From contig NZ_CP152474.1 in the NCBI RefSeq assembly GCF_039727615.1, positions 4,868,898 through 4,932,897 of the forward strand: a stretch of DNA of 64,000 nt. Reading direction: 5' to 3'. Shown in pieces: positions 56,289 to 64,000 of the stretch; position 1 is the first letter of the stretch; each line of letters begins with the position of its first letter. A program made the position numbers and the translations under genes. The notes under the pieces were generated by a model that worked only from the letters and a program-made list of their open reading frames with translations, was not told the origin of the DNA and searched no databases. This DNA comes from Leclercia sp. S52 (GTDB lineage Bacteria; Pseudomonadota; Gammaproteobacteria; Enterobacterales; Enterobacteriaceae).

Positions 56289-57546
56289 TTAGCCAAAGCG
56301 CGGTAAGAAATGGAAGGTATTCCCGAACCAGCAAACGATGACCACCACCCCGAACAGGATCACCAGCGAGGGAACCACCCTACCGCCCCAGACGGTGAAG
56401 GTCTTATTCGGGAATTTCTGTCTCGCTTTCAGCGCGAGGACTGCCGGGACAATCACCGCCCAGATGGTTGCGCACAAACCCGCCCCGCCAATGCCGTAGA
56501 TAAAGCCGTTCGGGAAAATCAGGTAGAGCAGGGTCGGCGGCAGGAAGGTCAGCATGATCGTTTTCAGGCGACCTGACGGTGAATTGTCGAGTTTAAAGAG
56601 GTCGGCAAGATAGTCGAACAGCCCTAAGGTGACGCCGAAGAACGAGCTGGCCACTGCTAAGTTTGAGAAAACCAGTAAGCAAAATTCGATCACTCCATGC
56701 TGCCGGGTGCCGAGGAATGATTTCACCAGCGAATCGACATTGCCCCCGGACGAGATGATCTCGCTGAAGCTGTCGCGGGTAATGTTACCCATCGTGCAGT
56801 AGAGCCAGAACAGATAGATAAACAGGGCCAGCAGCGAGCCATAGACAATGCTTTTAATCAGTTTATCTTTGCGTTTGCCGTAGCAGATGATCAGGCTGGG
56901 AATGTTGCCATGAAACCCAAACGATGCCAGACAGACGGGCAGGGCCATAAAGATGTAGGGGAAGTAGGTGGTATTGCTGGCCGATGTAACCTTAATGTCT
57001 CTTAAAATTGAATAATCGACCTGGAAGAAGAAGGAGCCAAACACCACGATAAAGGCGATGATCTTAATGCCTAAAAACAGCGAGGTAATGCGGCTGGCCG
57101 CCAGTGAACTAAACCACAATACGCCCGCAACGAAGATTGCCGTACAGACACCCACTATCCGGGGATTCACATGCGTCCCCTGGTTCATGGCGATGGTTTC
57201 ACTGATGATAGCGCCGTTTGCGGAGATATAGGCATACGTCAGAATATAAAGCACAAAGGCGACCGTGAAGCCGCTGACGATATTCCATTTATTGCCGATC
57301 AGATCTTTGGTAATCGTATTAAAGCTTGAACCGACGGGATAATTTAAATTTGCTTCTAACAATAATAGCCCGGAGTGAAGCATTGAAAACCAGGCGATAA
57401 TTAAAATAAACGCGCCCCAAAAAAACCATGCCCCTGCCAGATCCACGGGTAAAGCAAACATCCCCCCCGCCAATAACTGTACCCGCTATAACCATGACAC
57501 CCCATACCGACGAGTGTTTAGTCTCTAATTCTAATGCGTTATCCAT
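56289..57546 (-). pseudogene. tnaB: Low-affinity tryptophan permease TnaB, frameshifted at a G7 run
   Basis: TnaB imports tryptophan for tryptophanase. The protein begins MDNALELETKHSSVWGVMVI at 57546. After VIAGTVIGG, seven G on the minus strand (57462-57468 on the plus strand) throw the frame; six G give GGGMFALPVDLAGAWFFWG and a 418-residue protein (415 in E. coli) with 11 membrane segments. All else is intact. It follows tnaA in the tna operon. Confidence 0.88.
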
Positions 57547-57635
57547 GGTGCCCCCATCAATGTGGCAAGCCTGACGTTGTTGAACTATTTATTTTGCGGG
57601 TGGCTAAAATTATTTAGCCACCCGGGGACAGAAGG

Positions 57636-59051
57636 TTAAACTTCTTTCAGTTTGGCGGTGAAGTGACGTAATACTTTAGGTTCGTAGGTGAAGGTTAATC
57701 CTTTAATGTTCATCGCATTTTCTTTAACGTGTTTAAAGGCTTCGACGATGAAATCCATATGCGATTGCGTATAGGTGGCACGCGGAATAGTCAAACGCAG
57801 CAGCTCTGCCGGGCAGGGTAACTGCTTACCGGTCTTCGGATCGCGGCCCAGTAAGAACGAACCAATTTCCACAGCCCGAATACCGGCCACTTTATAGAGC
57901 TCACAGGCCAGCGCCTGCGCCGGGAACTGTTCGGCAGGAATATGCGGCAAGAGCTTACCGGCATCCACAAAGGCAGCATGGCCGCCGGCCTGCTGGCAAA
58001 CCACGCCGATGGCTTCCAGGCCGTCGACCAGGTACTGGACCTGATTAATACGGTATGCCAGCCAGTCCTGGCCCATGCCGTCGTGCAGGCCGACAGCCAG
58101 ACGCTCCATGGCACCCCCTTCCAGGCCGCCGTAGGTCGGGAAGCCTTCCTGGACGACGCACAAGGTTCTGCACTCGGTATAGACGTCGAAATAGTCGTCA
58201 TTCTTAATGCACAGCAGGCCGCCCATCGGCACCATGGCATCTTTTTTAGCCGACATGGCCAGCATATCTGCGTATTTGTACGTTTCGCGAGTAATTTCCG
58301 CGATCGTCCAGTCTTTATATTCCGCTTCACGTTTTTGAATAAAGTACGCATTCTCGGCGAAGCGTGCGGAGTCCATCACCACCGGGATGTCGTATTTTCT
58401 GGCAATCGCGTACATCGCCTTCAGGTTCGCCAGCGACACCGGCTGTCCACCGGCGGAGTTGCTGGTAATGGTGGCGACGATATACGGGACGTTGGCTGGA
58501 CCCACTTCTTCGATGCCGTTTTCCAGACCCTGCAGGTCAAAGTTGCCTTTAAAATCGTAACGAATGCCGGTATCAAAGGCCTCCTTGATATACACGTTGC
58601 GCACGGTACAGCCGTTTATCTGGCTGTGACCCTGGGTGGTATCAAAAAAGTAGTTAGAGAAGGCGACCATTTTCGTGCGATCTAAGCCTTTCTCCTGCTC
58701 GCGCTTTTTAATGAGCACCGGAATATAGATCTGCTCAGCGCCGCGCCCCTGATGGGTCGGAATAGTGTACTGATAACCGAAAATACTTTTCACGGCGTCG
58801 GACAGCGCATAGTAACTGCGGCTTCCGCTATAGGCTTCGTCTCCGCGCAGCATGGCGGCCTGCATATTCTGTGTAACCGCACCGGTGCCGCTGTCGGTCA
58901 GTAAATCAATAAATACGTCTTCGCTATCCAGCAGGAAAGGGTTCATACCCGATTTAATAATCGCGTTGTCGCGATGCTCCCTTGTGGTGCGCTTAACCGG
59001 CTCAATAACTCTGATGCGAAATGGCTCTGGTAAATGTTTGAAGTTTTCCAT
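57636..59051 (-). CDS. tnaA: Tryptophanase TnaA
   Basis: TnaA splits tryptophan to indole, pyruvate and ammonia, so the strain should be able to make indole. 471 residues, as in E. coli, starting [20 protein letters not shown]. The pyridoxal phosphate lysine is in [16 protein letters not shown] near residue 270. Expression is expected to be controlled by CRP and by the TnaC leader. Confidence 0.98.
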   Translation of the reverse strand: MENFKHLPEPFRIRVIEPVKRTTREHRDNAIIKSGMNPFLLDSEDVFIDLLTDSGTGAVTQNMQAAMLRGDEAYSGSRSYYALSDAVKSIFGYQYTIPTHQGRGAEQIYIPVLIKKREQEKGLDRTKMVAFSNYFFDTTQGHSQINGCTVRNVYIKEAFDTGIRYDFKGNFDLQGLENGIEEVGPANVPYIVATITSNSAGGQPVSLANLKAMYAIARKYDIPVVMDSARFAENAYFIQKREAEYKDWTIAEITRETYKYADMLAMSAKKDAMVPMGGLLCIKNDDYFDVYTECRTLCVVQEGFPTYGGLEGGAMERLAVGLHDGMGQDWLAYRINQVQYLVDGLEAIGVVCQQAGGHAAFVDAGKLLPHIPAEQFPAQALACELYKVAGIRAVEIGSFLLGRDPKTGKQLPCPAELLRLTIPRATYTQSHMDFIVEAFKHVKENAMNIKGLTFTYEPKVLRHFTAKLKEV

Positions 59052-59279
59052 TATATAATTCCTGTTTTTATCGCAGCGGTGCGGGTGGCTATTTTTAATA
59101 ACCATTAATTCAGGCATACCTGATCAGCGATACCGCTACGCAATCGGGAGAGTATATTCCACCGACAGAGGCGTGCAGCAGCATAATTGCAGCCTTACGG
59201 GCGCAATGATTTCAGGCATACCAAATAAATAGAGTGTTAATCTATTCAGGTTGCATAGAGAAAGAGAGACGAAGGGAGA
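59052..59279 (-). promoter_or_regulatory. tnaC-tnaA spacer (Rho-dependent attenuation region)
   Basis: The 228-base spacer is close in length to the 220 of E. coli, where a rut site and Rho pause sites act when TnaC synthesis ends normally. A 12-base direct repeat (GGTATGCCTGAA on the minus strand) occurs at 59211-59222 and 59109-59120. Confidence 0.65.
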
Positions 59280-59357
59280 TTACGGATGGTGATTGACAAT
59301 TTTATTGTCAATATTGAACCACTTAGAAGTGAGATATGTATTTAAGATAATCGTCAT
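59280..59357 (-). CDS. tnaC: Tryptophanase leader peptide TnaC
   Basis: This 25-residue leader stalls its ribosome when free tryptophan is bound. The core TSKWFNIDNKIVNHHP keeps the residues needed in E. coli: Trp (13 here, 12 there), Asp (17; 16 there) and the final Pro (25; 24 there), with identical spacing. Arg23 of E. coli is His here. The N-terminal ten residues differ (MTIILNTYL). Stop is TAA where E. coli has TGA, which affects release-factor choice. Confidence 0.95.
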   Translation of the reverse strand: MTIILNTYLTSKWFNIDNKIVNHHP

Positions 59358-59429
59358 TGATTTATCCTCATTAGACACGCTACTACACTATTCGAATGAG
59401 AATATTTGTCTATGTGCAGGTATATTAAT

Positions 59430-59445
59430 TGTGATTGTAATCACA
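59430..59445. promoter_or_regulatory. CRP site of the tna operon
   Basis: TGTGATTGTAATCACA is a perfect TGTGA-N6-TCACA site about 75 bases upstream of tnaC, consistent with catabolite control of tna in E. coli. Confidence 0.85.
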
Positions 59446-59493
59446 GAGAACATAACAGATATATTTGGTATTTATTCAGGTAATATAGAAAAG

Positions 59494-59532
59494 GAAAAAG
59501 CCGCAATAACAGGGGTGTTATGCGGCTTTTAG
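59494..59532 (-). terminator. mnmE terminator
   Basis: AAAAGCCGCAATAACA and TGTTATGCGGCTTTT pair with one bulged base; on the minus strand a T run follows. It lies 20 bases past the mnmE stop. Confidence 0.85.
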
Positions 59533-59550
59533 CGGAGGGCTGAAACGGGT

Positions 59551-60915
59551 TTATTTCCCGATGCAGAAACTGGAGAAGATGCGCCCCAGCAGGTCATCCG
59601 AGGTAAACTCCCCGGTGATCTCGCTTAACGCCTGCTGCGCCAGACGCAGCTCTTCCGCCAGCAATTCCCCGGCCCAGGCACCCAGCAGCTGCGCTTTGCC
59701 CTGATCCAGATGCATCGCCGCCTGTTCCAGCGCCTGCAGATGGCGACGACGGGCGAGGAAACCGCCCTCCATGCTGGTATCAAAGCCCATGCTCTGCTTC
59801 AGATGGTTGCGCAGCGCATCCACCCCCTCGCCGGTGCGCGCCGACAGGCGGATCAGTGAGTGACCATTCACATCACTCAGACCCAGGGTTTCGCCGGTGA
59901 CGTCGGCTTTGTTACGCACCACGGTGATCGGCAGTTTCGCCGGCAGACGGGCGATAAAGTCCGGCCAGATCTCCGCCGGGTCGATCGCTGCAGTGGTCGT
60001 GCCATCGACCATAAACAGCACCCGGTCAGCCTGCTCAATCTCCTGCCAGGCGCGCTCGATACCGATACGCTCCACTTCGTCGCTGGCATCGCGCAGGCCG
60101 GCGGTGTCGATGATATGCAGCGGCATACCGTCGATATGAATATGCTCGCGCAGCACGTCGCGGGTGGTGCCGGCAATGTCGGTGACAATCGCCGCTTCAC
60201 GGCCCGCCAGCGCGTTCAGCAGGCTCGATTTCCCGGCGTTCGGACGCCCGGCAATCACCACCTTCATCCCTTCGCGCAGCAGGCTGCCCTGACGCGCTTC
60301 GGCGCGCACCGCGTCGAGATCGGCCATCACGTCGTTAAGCTGGGCTTCGATTTTGCCATCGGAGAGGAAGTCGATCTCCTCATCCGGGAAATCAATGGCC
60401 GCTTCCACGTAGATCCGCAGGTGAGTAAGTGCTTCCACAAGGTGGTTAACGCGGTTGGAAAAAGCGCCCTGCAGCGAGTTGAGGGCCGAGCGGGCGGCCT
60501 GCTCGGAGCTGGCGTCGATCAGGTCGGCAATCGCCTCGGCCTGGGCCAGATCCAGCTTATCGTTGAGGAAGGCGCGTTCGGAGAACTCGCCCGGCTTCGC
60601 AATGCGCAGGCCGGGCAGGGTCAGAATGCGTTTCAGCAGCAGGTCGAGGATCACCGGCCCGCCGTGGCCCTGCAGTTCGAGCACGTCTTCACCGGTAAAG
60701 GAGTTCGGGCCCGGGAACCACAGCGCGATGCCCTGGTCCAGCGCCGTGCCGTCGTTATCTTTAAACGGCAGATAGTCGGCGTAGCGCGGCTTGGGTAGTT
60801 TACCCAGCACCGCTTCTGCCACCTCGCGCGCCTTCAGGCCAGAGATACGCAGAATGCCCACACCACCGCGTCCCGGTGGGGTTGCCTGGGCGACGATAGT
60901 GTCGTTATGGCTCAT
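59551..60915 (-). CDS. mnmE: tRNA modification GTPase MnmE (TrmE)
   Basis: MnmE works with MnmG on wobble uridine. It has an N-terminal tetrahydrofolate-binding domain, a helical domain with an inserted GTPase (G1 [12 protein letters not shown] near residue 222, G3 DTAGLRD, G4 NKAD), and the C-terminal FCIGK motif with the essential Cys. 454 residues, as in E. coli. Confidence 0.98.
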   Translation of the reverse strand: MSHNDTIVAQATPPGRGGVGILRISGLKAREVAEAVLGKLPKPRYADYLPFKDNDGTALDQGIALWFPGPNSFTGEDVLELQGHGGPVILDLLLKRILTLPGLRIAKPGEFSERAFLNDKLDLAQAEAIADLIDASSEQAARSALNSLQGAFSNRVNHLVEALTHLRIYVEAAIDFPDEEIDFLSDGKIEAQLNDVMADLDAVRAEARQGSLLREGMKVVIAGRPNAGKSSLLNALAGREAAIVTDIAGTTRDVLREHIHIDGMPLHIIDTAGLRDASDEVERIGIERAWQEIEQADRVLFMVDGTTTAAIDPAEIWPDFIARLPAKLPITVVRNKADVTGETLGLSDVNGHSLIRLSARTGEGVDALRNHLKQSMGFDTSMEGGFLARRRHLQALEQAAMHLDQGKAQLLGAWAGELLAEELRLAQQALSEITGEFTSDDLLGRIFSSFCIGK

Positions 60916-60979
60916 GGTTTGTCTCTTCTTAATGCAATAAAAAAGGCGGTCAACAGACCGCCCTTTAATTTATGTTCCG

Positions 60980-61013
60980 TTTGCCGGGTGGCGCTTCGCT
61001 TACCCGGCCTACT
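60980..61013. repeat. REP unit between mnmE and yidC
   Basis: TTGCCGGGTGGCGCTTCGCT is followed by TACCCGGCCTA, a typical REP palindrome in a 103-bp gap. Confidence 0.7.
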
Positions 61014-61018
61014 CAATG

Positions 61019-62659
61019 TCAGGAATTTTTCTTCTCGCGGCTATGCAGGCCACGTTTTTCCAGACCACGGTAGATCAGCTGCTGCTGAAGGATGGTTACC
61101 AGGTTGCTGACGATATAGTACAGCACCAGACCTGACGGGAACCACAGGAAGAACACGGTGAAGATGACCGGCATAAAGGTCATGATCTTCTGCTGCATCG
61201 GGTCGGTCACGGTGGTTGGCGACATCTTCTGGATGAAGAACATCGTCACGCCCATCAGGATCGGCAGGATGTAGTACGGGTCCTGTGCGGACAGGTCATG
61301 GATCCACAGTGCGAACGGCGCATGGCGCAGCTCAACGGAGCCCATCAGCATGTAGTACAGCGCAAGGAAGATTGGCATCTGGATCAGCAGCGGGAAGCAG
61401 CCACCCAGTGGGTTCACTTTCTCGGCTTTATACAGGGCCATCATCTCCTGGCTCTGACGCTGTTTGTCATCGCCCAGACGCTCACGCATTGCCGCAATTT
61501 TCGGCTGCAGCATACGCATCTTCGCCATGGAGGTGTACTGCGCTTTGGTCAGCGGGTACATGATGCCACGAACGATGAAGGTGATAACAATGATGGAGAA
61601 GCCCCAGTTGCCCAGGAAGCTGTGGATGAACTTCAGCAGTTTGAACAGCGGCTGAGAGATGAACCACAACCAACCGTAGTCTACGGTCAGATCCAGGTGC
61701 GGTGCGACGGCAGCCATTTTGTCCTGGATTTCCGGACCGACCCACAGGGTGCTGCCCAGCGTACCGGTTTGACCCGGCTGAACCAGAACCGGCTCAGACT
61801 TATAGCCGATAGCGGCAACGCCGTTCAGGTTAGCGGTATAGAAATTATTGGAACCCGCGTTATTCGGCACCCATGCGGTCGCGAAATACTGTTGCAGCAT
61901 CGCCACCCAACCGCCTTTCGAGCTGACGTTCAGGTTTTCGTTATCGGCGATGGTGTCGAATTTGTATTTCTCGTACTTGGTATCCGGCGTGGAGTACGCT
62001 GCGCCACGGAAGGTATGCAACGCGAAGTTGTTGCTTCCGGTGTCACGGTGCGTCGGCAGATTGATGGTTTGCTTCAGCTGACCAAAGGTGGAGAGCTCCA
62101 GCGGTTTCTCGCCGGTGTTCTGCACGCTATAGCCCACGTTCACCGCAAATTCACCGCGTTTCAGGGTGAAGGTTTTGGTGAAGGTGTTGCCCGCTGCATC
62201 GGTGTAAGTCATCGGGATCGCGATTTCGTTCTGGCCATCAGCCAGCACAAACGCATCTTTATCGACGTTATACAGTGGACGTGCGCCATTAGCCGGGTTA
62301 TCCGGGCCATCACGACCGGTCAGGCCGCTCTGTGCCTGATAGATAAACTGCGGCGTGGTTTCCAGTAACTGGAACGGCTCGTTAGAACCGAGCTCTTTCG
62401 GGTAAGTTACCAGCAGCGCTTGCTCAACATCACCACCACGGGTGTTGATAGTCAGCTCAAGCACATCGGTCTTAACCGTAATCAGTTTACCCTGGCCACT
62501 GGCCGGTACGCCCTGGTCGGCGGCGCTACCCGCTGCGGTGGTCGTTGTCTGCGTGACCTGCTGCTGAGGTTGAGGATTTTTATCCTGCTCCCAAGCCTGG
62601 AAGATCATGAAAGACACGAACAACAAAGCGATGATAAGAAGATTGCGTTGCGAATCCAT
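61019..62659 (-). CDS. yidC: Membrane protein insertase YidC
   Basis: YidC inserts proteins into the inner membrane alone or with SecYEG; the ATP synthase c subunit encoded in this window is a classic client. N-terminal signal anchor (about 5-20), a large periplasmic domain, then five membrane segments with the conserved Arg in [15 protein letters not shown]. 546 residues, two fewer than E. coli. Confidence 0.98.
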   Translation of the reverse strand: MDSQRNLLIIALLFVSFMIFQAWEQDKNPQPQQQVTQTTTTAAGSAADQGVPASGQGKLITVKTDVLELTINTRGGDVEQALLVTYPKELGSNEPFQLLETTPQFIYQAQSGLTGRDGPDNPANGARPLYNVDKDAFVLADGQNEIAIPMTYTDAAGNTFTKTFTLKRGEFAVNVGYSVQNTGEKPLELSTFGQLKQTINLPTHRDTGSNNFALHTFRGAAYSTPDTKYEKYKFDTIADNENLNVSSKGGWVAMLQQYFATAWVPNNAGSNNFYTANLNGVAAIGYKSEPVLVQPGQTGTLGSTLWVGPEIQDKMAAVAPHLDLTVDYGWLWFISQPLFKLLKFIHSFLGNWGFSIIVITFIVRGIMYPLTKAQYTSMAKMRMLQPKIAAMRERLGDDKQRQSQEMMALYKAEKVNPLGGCFPLLIQMPIFLALYYMLMGSVELRHAPFALWIHDLSAQDPYYILPILMGVTMFFIQKMSPTTVTDPMQQKIMTFMPVIFTVFFLWFPSGLVLYYIVSNLVTILQQQLIYRGLEKRGLHSREKKNS

Positions 62660-62661
62660 CG

Positions 62662-62919
62662 TTAGTGTTCTCTGGTATCAAAAGGTCCTGGAGGGACGGG
62701 ATCGTCTCCACCTGGGTGTAAAGGGTGGCATTTTAATACGCGTTTCACCGTCAACCAACTGCCTTTTATCACACCAAACCTGCGCAATGCCTCAATTCCG
62801 TAGCTTGAGCATGTCGGTGTGAAACGGCAGTGTGGCCCGAGTAGCGGACTAATCAGGCGTTGATAGACCCGGATAAGGCCGATCAGGACCCGTGAGCCAG
62901 GCGACAGTGGCGGCGCCAT
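62662..62919 (-). CDS. yidD: Membrane protein insertion efficiency factor YidD
   Basis: YidD is a small membrane-associated protein that aids YidC-dependent insertion. 85 residues with the family cysteines in [20 protein letters not shown]. It overlaps the end of rnpA by 37 bases and ends two bases before yidC, as in E. coli. Confidence 0.96.
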   Translation of the reverse strand: MAPPLSPGSRVLIGLIRVYQRLISPLLGPHCRFTPTCSSYGIEALRRFGVIKGSWLTVKRVLKCHPLHPGGDDPVPPGPFDTREH

Positions 62920-63242
62920 AATTTTTCCAACGCTTCCGAGAGAGCACGGTTATCGAGGTCGGCAACCCCTTTTTTAGCCACCACCACGAAATCCATTGAA
63001 GGCAGTTCATGTTGACGTAAACGGAAGCTTTCACGCGTCAGACGTTTAATCCGATTGCGTTCGTGCGCACGCTTTACGTTTTTCTTGGCGACAGTGAGAC
63101 CGATACGGGGATGCCCCAGCGAATTTTGGCGGCCGAGGATGGTGATTTGCGGCGTGCCAGCCCGTTGTGGCTGCTGGAAGACGAAAGTGAAATGAGTGGG
63201 AGTTAACAAACGTAACTCCCTGGGAAATGCTAGCTTAACCAC
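62883..63242 (-). CDS. rnpA: Ribonuclease P protein component
   Basis: RnpA is the protein subunit of RNase P, which matures tRNA 5' ends. 119 residues, as in E. coli. The RNR motif is seen as [17 protein letters not shown] near residue 60. It starts at GTG (GTGGTTAAGCTAGC), as in E. coli, and follows rpmH by 16 bases. Confidence 0.97.
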   Translation of the reverse strand: MVKLAFPRELRLLTPTHFTFVFQQPQRAGTPQITILGRQNSLGHPRIGLTVAKKNVKRAHERNRIKRLTRESFRLRQHELPSMDFVVVAKKGVADLDNRALSEALEKLWRRHCRLAHGS

Positions 63243-63258
63243 GCAGGGGTTAGCTTAA

Positions 63259-63411
<153 letters not shown>

Positions 63412-63501
63412 CTAAACTTGAATAAATTCAATGACTTTTTATGGTGTCCGAACGAATAACGAACAATGGACGCCGAAGCCATGGGTGATTAAAGAGGCCG
63501 G

Positions 63502-63530
63502 ATTGTAATAATTGTACACTCCAGAGTCAA
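63502..63530 (-). promoter_or_regulatory. rpmH promoter
   Basis: On the minus strand TTGACT (63525-63530), a 17-base spacer and TACAAT (63502-63507) lie about 100 bases before rpmH. Confidence 0.7.
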
Positions 63531-64000
63531 TTCTCTTTCCTTATTTCCCGCGTCTTTCCGCACGTTTTTAGCGTGCAAATTGAGCAGCGTCAGACGCAGG
63601 TGTTCGAGTCCCACGCGACGGGTGGGGAATTATACGGGCTCCAGGGCAAATCGCAAGGATCGTCCAGGATCTTCGTTAGATCATTTCAGCAAAAAATCGT
63701 CTTTACTCATTAATTTTTCCAATATGCGGCCTAAATCGTGGGGGTGCTCCGTCAGGATCGTTTACACTTACCCCGTTTCGATCCTCCTGTGGATAAATCG
63801 GGAAGAAACTGTGAGAAACAGAAGATCTCTGGCTCAGTTTAGGCTATGATCCGCGGTCCTGATCGGATCCCAGGATCCTGGTCGGACAAAAACCGCAAAG
63901 AGCGGTTCGCACGTCCCCCTTAAACGCCGGGTCTTTTCGACGTGTGTCTACAATCATGACTATTCAATAGCTTTCTTTTTATGTTCGAGTGGAGTCCGCC
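63531..64000 (+). promoter_or_regulatory. dnaA upstream control region
   Basis: The window ends at GTTCGAGTGGAGTCCGCC, which should lie directly before the dnaA start codon; no dnaA codon is inside. A consensus DnaA box, TGTGGATAA (63788-63796), fits autoregulation. A -10-like TATGAT at 63845-63850 and GATC sites just after it fit the Dam/SeqA-sensitive dnaA promoter P2 of E. coli. An 89-codon ORF here is not supported. Confidence 0.75.

Noticed and set aside
59293..59532. 79-codon plus-strand ORF opposite tnaC
   Set aside because: It runs antisense through tnaC, the tna CRP site and the mnmE terminator, all of which are better supported.

Overview
The window is a chromosomal segment of an enterobacterium (Enterobacteriaceae) spanning the replication origin. 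Almost every protein can be matched residue by residue, from memory, to an Escherichia coli K-12 counterpart, and gene order is mostly E. coli-like. The 16S, the missing yihF, the missing bglGFB and the presence of a pectate lyase and of tnaCAB point away from Escherichia itself and towards the Enterobacter/Leclercia/Kluyvera/Lelliottia group; I cannot fix the genus without alignments.

Layout. 1-4.8 kb: 5' part of polA, then yihG, dsbA, srkA, yihD, mobA, mobB. 4.8-10.25 kb: a complete rRNA operon on the minus strand (16S, tRNA-Glu, 23S, 5S) with P1/P2 promoters, boxA and terminator. 10.3-18.4 kb: yieP, hsrA and the ribose operon rbsDACBKR with two RbsR-type operators. 18.5-25.7 kb: kup, ravA-viaA, asnA, asnC, mioC. 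25.7-26.0 kb: oriC, with DnaA boxes and three GATC-starting 13-mers. 26-36.3 kb: mnmG, rsmG and the ATP synthase operon atpIBEFHAGDC. 36.3-38.9 kb: a species-specific island holding a possible 23-residue small ORF under CRP-like sites and a secreted family-9 pectate lyase. 39-47.2 kb: glmU, glmS, pstSCAB-phoU. 47.4-50.3 kb: a BglG-type antiterminator/terminator leader followed directly by a bglH porin and the esterase gene yieL, without bglG, bglF or bglB. 50.3-64 kb: yieH, adeP, chrR(yieF), yieE, yidZ, mdtL, tnaCAB, mnmE, yidC, yidD, rnpA, rpmH, and the control region in front of dnaA, whose coding sequence would begin just beyond the window.

Two points need a reader's caution. First, many G/C homopolymers are one base longer than expected, in conserved rRNA as well as in genes. 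The same change breaks hsrA, pelX, yidZ and tnaB and creates an apparent pstC-pstA fusion; rbsA is broken at a similar run. I read these as sequence or assembly errors rather than real gene decay. Second, the rRNA operon has rrnC-type flanks on its 16S side (yieP) and rrnA-type flanks on its 5S side (mobB), so the roughly 95 kb that lie between rrnC and rrnA in E. coli are not here. This is either a real rearrangement or a misjoin at a repeat.

The most interesting biology is the bglH-yieL unit with an orphan antitermination leader, the putative CRP-controlled small ORF, and the pectate lyase with a KdgR-like operator inserted between atpC and glmU.
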